Of a stretch of 64,000 bases of DNA, positions 1-8,451 are shown in pieces. The stretch's first letter is position 1; every line of letters starts with the position of its first letter. Below the pieces are notes generated by a model. The model saw only the letters and a program-made list of their open reading frames with translations, did not search any database and was not told the origin of the DNA. This DNA comes from Candidatus Zixiibacteriota bacterium (GTDB lineage Bacteria; Zixibacteria; MSB-5A5; WJJR01; JAJRUJ01): assembly GCA_020051695.1 (NCBI GenBank), contig JAGVQM010000036.1, positions 92,955 to 156,954 on the forward strand, in the 5' to 3' direction. The translations under genes were made by a program, and so were the position numbers.

Positions 1-672
1 AAACGTCTTGCCGAAGGCCTTAATCCGCGAATCGACCGAATCACGGGTCGTACCGGGGATATCCGTAACAATATGGCGGTCGGTATCCAGCAATTTGTTG
101 ACAAACGATGATTTGCCGACATTGGGCCGCCCGATGACCGCCACCGCGATTTCATCAGCCGGCGCAAGGATAGATTCGGGCAGGCCGTCGATAATCCAGT
201 CCAGCAGATCACCAATGCGGCGTCCGGCGGTGGCCGAAACCGCCAGCGGTTCGCCCAGGCCCAGGTTGGCGAACTCGGCGGCGTCGAGGTCGCCCGCATC
301 GCCGTCGGCTTTATTGGCAGCCACCAGCACCTTGCGCCCTGATTTTTGCAGCATGGCGGCCAGTTCTTCATCGGTGGGATGAATGCCGATTTGGCAATCA
401 ACTAAAAACACGATGCGGTCGGCCTCGGCAATAGCCAGTTCCGATTGGGCGGTGATGTGTTTTTGCATCTCATCGTCGCTTTGCGGCACCAGCCCGCCGG
501 TATCGACCAATAAAAACGACCTCCCCCCCCATTCGGCGACCGCATAATTGCGGTCGCGCGTCACGCCGGGAGTCGGATCGGTCACCGCCAGTTGCCGGCG
601 CAAAATCCGGTTGAACAACGTCGATTTGCCGACATTCGGCCGCCCGATGATTGCAATTGTCGCCAACGCCAT
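1..672 (-). CDS. der: Ribosome biogenesis GTPase Der (EngA), 5' part only
   Basis: Der is a tandem-GTPase factor needed for 50S ribosomal subunit maturation. The visible 224 codons give the whole first G domain and the start of the second. The first P-loop GRPNVGKST is at about residue 10, followed by TPGVTRDR (switch I), DTGG (G3) and NKAD (G4). A second P-loop, GRPNVGKSS, and a second TTRD switch follow near residues 184-210. Two P-loops in one chain are diagnostic of Der. The ATG at 672 is preceded by AAGGGGGG at a suitable distance. The gene runs off the left edge, so the rest of G domain 2 and the KH-like domain are not seen. It is divergent from the histidine kinase gene at 890. Confidence 0.96.
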   Translation of the reverse strand, partial: MALATIAIIGRPNVGKSTLFNRILRRQLAVTDPTPGVTRDRNYAVAEWGGRSFLLVDTGGLVPQSDDEMQKHITAQSELAIAEADRIVFLVDCQIGIHPTDEELAAMLQKSGRKVLVAANKADGDAGDLDAAEFANLGLGEPLAVSATAGRRIGDLLDWIIDGLPESILAPADEIAVAVIGRPNVGKSSFVNKLLDTDRHIVTDIPGTTRDSVDSRIKAFGKTF

Positions 673-793
673 AAAATGCCCCCCTTACGTCTCTAAATAT
701 ATCAGACCGAGGGTAAAACACAACGCAAAACCGGCCAGCGCCGCAGAATTGGCGGAATGTTGGCAATATCAGCGGTAGGAGAACGAGTTATCC

Positions 794-823
794 TTGACAA
801 ACATAGCCAAATCATGTTATGAG
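794..823 (+). promoter_or_regulatory. Candidate sigma70-type promoter for the histidine kinase operon
   Basis: A perfect TTGACA at 794-799 is followed after 18 bases by TATGAG (818-823, four of six matches to TATAAT). It lies 66 bases upstream of the kinase start at 890, inside the divergent gap with der. The -10 match is weak. Confidence 0.35.
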
Positions 824-889
824 TTTCACAAGCCCTGATAAGGGTAGCGGCATTTTATCGGCGGGGAACCTGCCGGCGCGGGCGGGGAC

Positions 890-2572
890 ATGGCGAGACT
901 TCCGAGTATGGAAGAACACTACCGGGCGTTTAAACGCCGGAACCTGTTCCGCCTGTCGTTGACCTATCTGTCTCCATTGCTGGTCCTGATCATTTATCTG
1001 TACATTCAATATGACGGTTTGATGCAGGAAAGTAACCGCCTGCACTTGCGGGCTATTGCCGAAAGCCAGGCCAATACCCTCGATTTGTTCCTGGAGGAAC
1101 GGCGGATCAACTTAAGCAACTTGATCGATGATCCGCGATTTAAGATGCCGCCGTCGCCGGAGACTATTCAAGCCAATCTCGAAAAATTAAAACGGGCCAG
1201 CGGCGCGTTTGTCGATATCGGTTATTTCGACTCGACCGGGGTGCAGATCGGCTATGCCGGACCTTACCCGTCGCTGGAAAAACGCAATTACAGTTCCGAA
1301 CCCTGGTATATCACGCTCAAGCATGAACCGGATGAATTCATCATCACCGACATCTATCGCGGATTTCGCGACCAGCCGCATTTCACGATTGCAGTCAGCC
1401 GCTTCATCAACGGCGAGTTTGCGGTGCTGCGCGCCACGCTCTCCCCCGACCGGATCCATGAATATCTCAGTTCGCTGGAGGGTTCACAGGAGGTTTTCTC
1501 CTCAATCGTCAACACGGACGGGTATTTTCAGGTCGTCACCGAACAACTCGGCACACCGTTGGAACAATCGAATATCATCCCACCGCAAAATCCGCTCATC
1601 GGTTCGGACGAACATGAGGGAAAACCGGACCAGACAACAGCGGCAGTCGGCGCCGGATCGAATACATATGCGTACGCCTGGCTGCGCGGGGTGAAATGGG
1701 CGGTCATCGTGCAAAGTTCCTCCACCACCGGGGGCAGCATATTTTCGGGGTTCCGGCTGCGGATCATCCTGACCTCCGCGGTCGTGGTCCTGGTCATATT
1801 TTTGATCATCAACAACCGGGCCAATAAGCTCGTCCAATGGCAGAAAGAATCGGACGAGACGCGCGATCAGCTCGAACATGCCGCCAAAATGGCCTCGGTG
1901 GGGGAACTGGCCGCCGGGATCGCCCACGAGATCAACAACCCGCTGGCCGTGATCAATGAAGAAGCCGGGTTGATGAAAGACCTGATGAACCCGGAATTCG
2001 AGGAAACCGAAACCATCGAGCAGCTGACCGGCCATCTCGATACTATCCAACAATCGGTTTTTCGCTGCCGCGACATTACCCGCAAACTGCTGGGGTTCGT
2101 GCGGCGCAGCGCGGCGGACTTGAAACCACATGATATCCACCGGCTGATCGACCGGGTCGTGGACGGTTTGCTGGGACCGGAACTGGCGGTGTCCAACGTC
2201 GAAGTCATCAAGCGCTATGGGCCGGATATTCCGGAAATCACCACCGATGAAAACCAGCTGCAGCAGGTGCTGTTGAATATTGTCAACAACGGTGTAGACG
2301 CCCTGGAGGAACGGCCCGGCCAAATCAGTCTGGCCACCGCGTGCGAGAAAGGCAAATTCCTGATCAGCATCACCGATACCGGCAAGGGCATTCCCCCCGA
2401 TGAACTCGACAAGATTTTTTTGCCGTTTTTTACGACCAAGGAAGTGGGCAAGGGAACGGGCCTGGGATTGTCGGTCAGTTATGGGATTATCAAGGGGCTG
2501 GGGGGCAAAATCGAAGTCGAAAGTTCCGTAGGCCAGGGCAGCACCTTTATTATTTCGCTGCCCCTCAAATGA
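890..2572 (+). CDS. Membrane sensor histidine kinase with extracytoplasmic Cache-like domain
   Basis: A 560-residue transmembrane kinase. One membrane helix lies at about residues 20-40 and a second at about 285-306. The roughly 245 residues between them resemble a double Cache/PDC ligand-binding domain ([19 protein letters not shown] patches). The cytoplasmic part has a HisKA dimerisation helix with phospho-accepting His346 in [12 protein letters not shown], then a HATPase_c domain with N box, DTGKGIPP (G1), [18 protein letters not shown] (F and G2 boxes). The layout resembles DctB-type kinases, which sense small carboxylates. The next gene carries a receiver domain on an SLC13-type carboxylate/anion transporter, so that protein is the natural partner. 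Start at 890 follows a GGGG patch; a second ATG is at 908. Confidence 0.92.
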   Translation: MARLPSMEEHYRAFKRRNLFRLSLTYLSPLLVLIIYLYIQYDGLMQESNRLHLRAIAESQANTLDLFLEERRINLSNLIDDPRFKMPPSPETIQANLEKLKRASGAFVDIGYFDSTGVQIGYAGPYPSLEKRNYSSEPWYITLKHEPDEFIITDIYRGFRDQPHFTIAVSRFINGEFAVLRATLSPDRIHEYLSSLEGSQEVFSSIVNTDGYFQVVTEQLGTPLEQSNIIPPQNPLIGSDEHEGKPDQTTAAVGAGSNTYAYAWLRGVKWAVIVQSSSTTGGSIFSGFRLRIILTSAVVVLVIFLIINNRANKLVQWQKESDETRDQLEHAAKMASVGELAAGIAHEINNPLAVINEEAGLMKDLMNPEFEETETIEQLTGHLDTIQQSVFRCRDITRKLLGFVRRSAADLKPHDIHRLIDRVVDGLLGPELAVSNVEVIKRYGPDIPEITTDENQLQQVLLNIVNNGVDALEERPGQISLATACEKGKFLISITDTGKGIPPDELDKIFLPFFTTKEVGKGTGLGLSVSYGIIKGLGGKIEVESSVGQGSTFIISLPLK

Positions 2573-2695
2573 TCAACATCATGATGGACGTGCGTGATCA
2601 CATCGGGAACGAAGAACACAACATGACACCGTTTTTCGACCGCACCCTGATTGTCGATGCCCGGGACGCATTGGTTGGTCAGACGGAGCGACAGA

Positions 2696-4732
2696 ATGAC
2701 TAAAATACTGCTGGTCGACGACGAGGACGATTATCGTCTGCCCCTCGCCCGCCGCTTGCAGCTTCGCGAGCTGTTGACCCTTGATGTCAACAACGGCGAG
2801 GATGCCATCAAACAGATCCGCGCCGACAAGGACATTGACGTTGTTCTGCTGGACCGCAAGATGCCGGGTATGAGCGGCGAGCAGACGCTGGAGGAGATCA
2901 AGTCGTTCCGGCCGGAGTTGCAGGTGATCATGCTGACGGCCCATGGCTCGCTGGAATCGGCCATGGAAACCGGGCGCCTCGAGGCCTTTGCCTATTTGCG
3001 CAAACCCTGCGATCTGGAAGAGCTGATCGCGACCGTGGCCCGGGCGCGTGAGGGAAAAGTCCATCTGGCCGCGCGGCAGGAAATCCCGATCGTTGAGAAG
3101 GATTCGCTCAAAAAATGGCTGATCGGCACTCATAATTCCCGGCCGGGGATCATGATCCTGGGGCTGGTGATTTTCGCGGCGCTGCTGTTATGCCCTCCCC
3201 CGGCGCGGATGCTGACGCTGGTATCTACGCCCAAGACCGGAGAAGTCAGCGACCCGCATATGGGGTATGCCGATTACGACAAATTGAAACACGGGGAGAC
3301 CATCGCCGAGTATTACAGCCACAAATACGGCCTCTCGATGACCGTGACCAATGAACAGGGCGAAAAAGTCAAGCAACCGCTGACGCCGAGCCAGACCGCA
3401 TTGCGCCTGCGGGTGATGCTGGGCATCCTGATCGTGGCAGCTTTGTTTTGGGCGACGGGCGCCATCCCGGTAGGATTCACCGCGCTGATGGTCGGCGCGG
3501 TCATGTATTTTATGGGGATTTTGCGCCCGGACGATATCGCCCAGGCCTATTCCAAAGATGCGGTAATTTTCATCTTCGGGGTCCTGGCGTTGTCACTGGC
3601 GATCAGCAAGACCGGACTTGACCGTCGCATCGGTCTGTTGCTGCTCGGGCCGGCTTCCAGCCGGGGGCGTCTGCTCTTCATTTTTCTCCCGCTTTTGGGA
3701 ATCGCCTGTTCTTTTGTCTCCGAACACGCTTTAATTGCGTTCATTATGCCGATGTTTATGATGGTCTATGCCGCGGCGGTGCGCGGCGCGGGAATCCGGC
3801 AGGATAAAGCGCTGGCGGCGATGTTCGTCCTGGCACTGTGTTTTACCGCCAACTGCGGCGGCCCGGGCTCGCCGGCCGCCGGCGGCAGAAATGCGGTAAT
3901 GATGGGAATCATGGCCGATTACGGCGTGTCACCCACGTTCGGCGAATGGGTCCAGTATGGCCTGCCATATGTCCCGGTAATGGCGCTGGTGATTGCGACC
4001 TACTTTTACGTCGTCTTCCGACGGAAACTCAAGGTCAAAACACTAAATGTTTCCGCATATGTCCGCCAGGCCGCCCAGAAGATCGGGCCGATGAATCATC
4101 AGGAATATCTTACCACCGCGGTGTTAGCCGGTGTGATTATTCTGTGGATTACGGCCAGCGATACCTATGGCATGGGCGGCCCGATCATTTTAGGGCTGCT
4201 CGCGCTGAATGTCCTGCGTATCCTGCGCTGGCGTGATGTCGCCAGAATCCCCTGGGATGTTGTGGCCTTGTATGCCAGCGCCTGCGCCGTGGGCAAAGGA
4301 CTGGCGGTGACCGGCGCCGCGTTGTTTCTGGCCGACAGCTTCATCAGCATTCTGCCGGAATTCATGCGCAGCGGCGAGGGACTGGCCATCGCGGTCAGTT
4401 TGTTTACGGGGATCACCACCAATTTCATGAGTGACGGCGCGACGGTTTCTGCAATCGGGCCGATCACCCTGCCCATGGCCCTGATCTCGGGGACTCATCC
4501 CTGGATGATTGGGTTTGCAACCGCGTTTGCCTCATCGTTTGCGCATATGCTGATCATCGGCACACCGAACAACGCCATTGCCTACGCAATGGCCAAAGAC
4601 CCGATCACCGGCGAACAACTGGTGTCTCTGGGCGATTTTTTCAAACATGGGTTCGTCATACTCCTGCTCTCTTTTGCGGTGCTGTGGGGGTGGGCGTTCT
4701 TCGGATATTGGCGATTTCTTGGGTTTCATTAG
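2696..4732 (+). CDS. Receiver domain fused to SLC13/DASS-family anion transporter
   Basis: A 678-residue protein with two parts. Residues 1-125 are a CheY-like receiver: acidic pair Asp8/Asp9, phospho-acceptor Asp53 in LLDRKMPGM, switch Thr in MLTAHG, and the conserved Lys in LRKPCD. After a short linker the chain enters the membrane at about residue 150. The rest is an SLC13/DASS-type sodium-coupled dicarboxylate, citrate or sulfate transporter with about ten or more helices. Substrate and sodium motifs of that family are recognisable as NCGGPGSPAAGGRN, TNFMSDGATVSAIGPI and IGTPNNAIAY. ATG 2696 is preferred over a TTG 45 bases upstream because a GGAG lies seven bases before it and the receiver begins there directly. 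No output domain other than the transporter is present, so phosphorylation may gate transport. Substrate unknown. Confidence 0.88.
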   Translation: MTKILLVDDEDDYRLPLARRLQLRELLTLDVNNGEDAIKQIRADKDIDVVLLDRKMPGMSGEQTLEEIKSFRPELQVIMLTAHGSLESAMETGRLEAFAYLRKPCDLEELIATVARAREGKVHLAARQEIPIVEKDSLKKWLIGTHNSRPGIMILGLVIFAALLLCPPPARMLTLVSTPKTGEVSDPHMGYADYDKLKHGETIAEYYSHKYGLSMTVTNEQGEKVKQPLTPSQTALRLRVMLGILIVAALFWATGAIPVGFTALMVGAVMYFMGILRPDDIAQAYSKDAVIFIFGVLALSLAISKTGLDRRIGLLLLGPASSRGRLLFIFLPLLGIACSFVSEHALIAFIMPMFMMVYAAAVRGAGIRQDKALAAMFVLALCFTANCGGPGSPAAGGRNAVMMGIMADYGVSPTFGEWVQYGLPYVPVMALVIATYFYVVFRRKLKVKTLNVSAYVRQAAQKIGPMNHQEYLTTAVLAGVIILWITASDTYGMGGPIILGLLALNVLRILRWRDVARIPWDVVALYASACAVGKGLAVTGAALFLADSFISILPEFMRSGEGLAIAVSLFTGITTNFMSDGATVSAIGPITLPMALISGTHPWMIGFATAFASSFAHMLIIGTPNNAIAYAMAKDPITGEQLVSLGDFFKHGFVILLLSFAVLWGWAFFGYWRFLGFH

Positions 4733-4747
4733 AAAAGGACGGATCAT

Positions 4748-5233
4748 ATGGCCAACATTAAGCTGCTCATTGTCGACGATGAAGTGAAGTTTCTGGAATC
4801 AATTGCCCGCCGACTGGAAATGCGCGATTTCGATGTGACCACTGCCGCCAACGGCGCCGAGGCGGTCAAAGCAGCGCGTGCAGCCGGGTTTGACCTGGCA
4901 CTGCTGGATCTGAAAATGCCGGGGATGGACGGCAAGCAGGTCCTGGAGCTGTTGAAAAAAGAACACAAATACCTCGAAGTTATCATTTTAACGGGCCATG
5001 GTTCGGTCGATTCCGCCGTAGAATGCACCAAACTCGGGGCCTTCGGCTATTTGCCGAAACCATACGAGCTGGAGGAACTGCTGGCGGTGTTGCAGCAGGC
5101 CTATGAGGCGCGAATGAAAAAGAAATTCGAGTCCAATCAGGCCAAACTCGATGAAATCACCCGGCTGGCCATCGGCTCCAGCCCGCTGGGGATCATGCGC
5201 GAACTGGCTAAACTCGACGACAAGGAGAAATAA
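4748..5233 (+). CDS. Single-domain response regulator
   Basis: A 161-residue protein: a receiver (Asp10/Asp11, phospho-acceptor Asp54 in LLDLKMPGMDG, Thr in ILTGHGS, Lys in LPKPYE) followed by a 35-residue charged tail with no known DNA-binding domain. It starts 15 bases after the receiver-transporter gene, with AAGGA before the ATG, so the two are almost certainly co-transcribed. Its receiver resembles the one fused to the transporter (shared DLKMPG/DRKMPG and HGSVDSA/HGSLESA patches), suggesting a local duplication. It may be a second target or a phosphate sink for the kinase at 890. Confidence 0.9.
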   Translation: MANIKLLIVDDEVKFLESIARRLEMRDFDVTTAANGAEAVKAARAAGFDLALLDLKMPGMDGKQVLELLKKEHKYLEVIILTGHGSVDSAVECTKLGAFGYLPKPYELEELLAVLQQAYEARMKKKFESNQAKLDEITRLAIGSSPLGIMRELAKLDDKEK

Positions 5234-5243
5234 CCACTGCCCG

Positions 5244-6029
5244 ATGATTATCACCACGCTCATTTTTGACCTGGACGATACCCTGATGGAACAGCGGCCG
5301 GCCAACCGGGCGGCGTATCAGGCGGTCGCCGAGTATGCCCGGCGAGACTATGGCGTGAACGCCGAGGCGCTCTCTGCGGCGGTAAATACTCGCGGCGAGG
5401 AGTTATATCGTTCCGGCCCGCTGTATGAATACTGCCAGTCCGTGGGGATCGGGCGGACCGAGTGCCTCTGGGGCGAAATTACCGATACGATCCCCCAAAT
5501 TCAACAACTTGCCGCATGGGTCCCCCGGTTCCGCCATGAAACCTGGCGGGCGGCGCTGGCCGATGTGGGAATCGACAATGAAATGCTGGCCGAGGAACTT
5601 GTCGCCCGCTTCATCGATGAACGCACAAAACGGCAGATTGTGTTCCCCGATGTCGAACCGGTGCTCAGCGAGTTGCAGAACCATTATACGCTGGCGCTGC
5701 TGACCAACGGCTGCCCCTCACTACAACGCTACAAAATCAACGCCTCCTGCCTGGCCGATTATTTCACTGCCCGGCTGATCTCCGGCAACCTGGGCGTCGG
5801 CAAACCCGATCCCCGTATCTTCCGGCGGATAGTGCAGGACCTCGAAGTCGAACCGGGTGCCGCAATCATGATCGGCGACAGCATCTCCCGCGACATCCTC
5901 GGCGCACAACACGCGGGCCTGCGGGCGATCTGGCTTAACCGCTTCGGTGACCCCCTGCCCGACGGTCCCGCTCCGGACAGCGTCATCGAAACCCTGACCC
6001 AGCTGCCACTTGTCCTCGAAGACCTTTAA
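5244..6029 (+). CDS. HAD-superfamily hydrolase
   Basis: A 261-residue haloacid-dehalogenase-type phosphatase. Motif I is FDLDDT (Asp9 nucleophile, Asp11), motif II LLTNG, motif III Lys in GVGKPDP, motif IV IMIGDSISRDILGA. A helical cap lies between motifs I and II (subclass IA, YjjG/phosphoglycolate-phosphatase-like). The ATG at 5244 is 10 bases after the stop of the response regulator. Its nearest Shine-Dalgarno-like AGGAG is about 16 bases upstream, inside the regulator's last codons, so translational coupling is likely. The same frame continues upstream, but the HAD fold begins at this Met. Substrate cannot be told from sequence. Confidence 0.9.
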   Translation: MIITTLIFDLDDTLMEQRPANRAAYQAVAEYARRDYGVNAEALSAAVNTRGEELYRSGPLYEYCQSVGIGRTECLWGEITDTIPQIQQLAAWVPRFRHETWRAALADVGIDNEMLAEELVARFIDERTKRQIVFPDVEPVLSELQNHYTLALLTNGCPSLQRYKINASCLADYFTARLISGNLGVGKPDPRIFRRIVQDLEVEPGAAIMIGDSISRDILGAQHAGLRAIWLNRFGDPLPDGPAPDSVIETLTQLPLVLEDL

Positions 6030-6146
6030 ATAGTACAAATATTGTAATAATTACGCCATAATTTCCATGGCCGACTTCGTCTATTACGGGTTGGGCGGCG
6101 CATGATGGCGCAGCGGAAGTCAGCCAAACAACCGGACTGAAAATCA

Positions 6147-8366
6147 TTGAACTATTGCAATTTTCGGCGCACATCATGGACCAACGTCGTGATCATCAGT
6201 ACTATCTTCGCCGGGATGATCCTCGCAAGTTGCGGGAAGAATAAGGACGGACACATGTCGGGACACGCGAAAACCGCTCAGACCGGGCGCAACCGTCTGC
6301 AACACGAACACAGTCCCTATCTGTTGCAGCATGCCGCCAACCCGGTGGACTGGTATCCCTGGGGCGAAGAAGCTTTTACCCGAGCGCAGGCGGAGGACAA
6401 ACCGGTCTTCCTGTCGATCGGGTATTCGACCTGTCACTGGTGTCATGTCATGGCGCACGAGTCGTTTGAAGACAAACAGGTGGCGGCGTTGCTGAACGAG
6501 ACGTTTGTCTGTATCAAAGTCGACCGTGAGGAACGGCCGGATATCGACAACCTGTACATGAGCGCTGCGCAGGTAATGAAACAACGCGGCGGCTGGCCGC
6601 TGACCATTATCGTGACGCCGGACAAAAAGCCGTTTTTTGCCGGGACGTATTTTCCCAAACAATCCGGCCTAGGCCGTATCGGCATGCTCGAACTGGTACC
6701 GCGAATCAAGGAATTGTGGCGCACCCAGCGCGAGCAGATCATTTCCTCGGCTGCCGAAGTCACTTCGGTTTTACAGCAGGGGGCCACAATTGCGGCCGGC
6801 GGCGAGTTGGGTCCGGCCGATTTGGAACTGGCCTATCACCAACTGGCGCAACATTTCGATTCGACTTACGGCGGGTTCGGCCACGGAATGAAATTCCCCA
6901 CGCCGCATAATCTCTTGTTTTTATTGCGGTATTATCATCGCAACGGCGACCCGCGGGCGTTAGCCATAGCGGAACAGACGCTGACCCGGATGCGGCGCGG
7001 CGGAATATTCGACCAAATCGGCTTCGGCTTTCACCGTTATGCCACCGACCGCGAGTGGCTGGTCCCGCACTTTGAGAAAATGCTGTATGACCAGGCCTTG
7101 CTGGCACTGGCCTACACGGAGGCCTTCCAGCTCACCCGCAAGGAGGAATATGCCCGGACGGTCCGGGAAATATTTGCCTATGTCCTGCGCGACATGACCG
7201 CCCCTGAAGGCGGTTTTTATTCGGCGGAGGACGCCGACTCCGAGGGCCGGGAAGGCAAGTTCTATCTTTGGACAATTGATGAGATCCGCACCGCGCTTAA
7301 CGCCGACGACGCCACACTATTCATCGATGCCTTTAACCTGACGGCCGGCGGCGACTTTTCCGAGAGCGACCAAGCGGCAACCGGCGCAAATATTCCGCAT
7401 TTGCTGGATGATTGGGCATCCATTGCTGCGCGACATCATCTGTCGGGCGCGGAAGTGCAGGACCGAATCGCCAGTATCCGACAGATGCTTTTTGACCGCC
7501 GGGAACTGCGTGTCCATCCGGGCAAGGACGACAAAATCCTGGCCGATTGGAACGGGTTGATGATTGTGGCGCTGGCCCGGGCCGCGCAGGTGCTTGGCGA
7601 TCCGGTGTATGCCGCCGCCGCCGCCGATGCAGTCACGTTTATCAACAACCGGATGATTGACGACCACGGCAACCTGTATCACCGTTATCGAGGCGGCCAT
7701 GCCGCGATCGACGGCAATGTCGATGATTATGCCTTTGTCATCTGGGGTCTGCTGGAATTGTACGAGGCGACGTTTACTGTGTCTTATCTCCAGCAGGCGC
7801 TGGCGTTAAATGAGCGGATGCTCGCGCAGTTTTGGGATCAGGAGACCGGCGGTTTGTATTTTTCCGCAGAACGTGTTGATGATGTAATCGTGCGGCAAAA
7901 AGAAGTGTATGACGGCGCGGTACCCTCCGGAAATTCCGTGGCGATGTTGAACCTGCTGCGGCTGGGCCGGATGACCGGCCGGACAGACCTCGAGGATAAG
8001 GCCACACAGATCATGCGCGCGTTCTCGCGGCAGGTGGCGCAGGCGCCGGCGCAGCATACGATGATGATGTGCGCGCTGGATTTCATGATCGGCCCGACCA
8101 ATGAAGTCATTATTGTCGGCCGCCCCGGCTCGACCGACACGAAAACATTGATCGCCGCCATCCGTGGCGTGTATCATCCGCAAAAAGTCGTATTGTTCCG
8201 CGCCGATGACGGCTCGACCAACGGGCTGGACAAACTGGCGGGATTTATCAGATATTGCGAACCTCTTGGGGGCCAGGCCACGGCGTATGTCTGCCGCGAC
8301 CACGCCTGCGAACTGCCGACTGCCAATGCGGATAAGCTGCTGGCGCTTTTGGACGGCGAGAAATAG
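6147..8366 (+). CDS. DUF255 / YyaL-family thioredoxin-like protein, possible lipoprotein
   Basis: A 739-residue protein of the YyaL/SPATA20 family: an N-terminal thioredoxin-like DUF255 domain (NPVDWYPWG, then CHWCH in [16 protein letters not shown], and GGWP) followed by an (alpha/alpha)6 barrel like that of N-acylglucosamine epimerases. The biochemical role of the family is not settled. Taken from TTG 6147 the protein has a hydrophobic N-terminus ending in the lipobox LASC, which would make it a lipid-anchored envelope protein. An alternative ATG at 6255, preceded by AAGGACGG, gives the usual cytoplasmic-looking start just before [15 protein letters not shown]. The TTG has no strong Shine-Dalgarno. 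I report the longer form because a correct lipobox in frame is unlikely by chance, but the start is uncertain. Confidence 0.85.
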   Translation: MNYCNFRRTSWTNVVIISTIFAGMILASCGKNKDGHMSGHAKTAQTGRNRLQHEHSPYLLQHAANPVDWYPWGEEAFTRAQAEDKPVFLSIGYSTCHWCHVMAHESFEDKQVAALLNETFVCIKVDREERPDIDNLYMSAAQVMKQRGGWPLTIIVTPDKKPFFAGTYFPKQSGLGRIGMLELVPRIKELWRTQREQIISSAAEVTSVLQQGATIAAGGELGPADLELAYHQLAQHFDSTYGGFGHGMKFPTPHNLLFLLRYYHRNGDPRALAIAEQTLTRMRRGGIFDQIGFGFHRYATDREWLVPHFEKMLYDQALLALAYTEAFQLTRKEEYARTVREIFAYVLRDMTAPEGGFYSAEDADSEGREGKFYLWTIDEIRTALNADDATLFIDAFNLTAGGDFSESDQAATGANIPHLLDDWASIAARHHLSGAEVQDRIASIRQMLFDRRELRVHPGKDDKILADWNGLMIVALARAAQVLGDPVYAAAAADAVTFINNRMIDDHGNLYHRYRGGHAAIDGNVDDYAFVIWGLLELYEATFTVSYLQQALALNERMLAQFWDQETGGLYFSAERVDDVIVRQKEVYDGAVPSGNSVAMLNLLRLGRMTGRTDLEDKATQIMRAFSRQVAQAPAQHTMMMCALDFMIGPTNEVIIVGRPGSTDTKTLIAAIRGVYHPQKVVLFRADDGSTNGLDKLAGFIRYCEPLGGQATAYVCRDHACELPTANADKLLALLDGEK

Positions 8367-8383
8367 ACCAGACACTTGTGGGC

Positions 8384-8427
8384 GGTCCGCCGTGGCGGAT
8401 CCACATGTGCCCCGGCCTTCACCGGGG
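8384..8427. repeat. Two adjacent GC-rich hairpins between convergent genes
   Basis: The 85-base gap between two convergent genes holds a CCGCC/GGCGG stem (8386-8397, extendable with A-T and G-U pairs) and CCCCGG-CCTTCA-CCGGGG (8410-8427). There is no T-run on either side, so it is a poor intrinsic terminator by the classical rule. The look is that of a dispersed intergenic palindrome of the REP type. Confidence 0.5.
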
Positions 8428-8451
8428 TGACAAGGAATGTCATTTGCTGTT

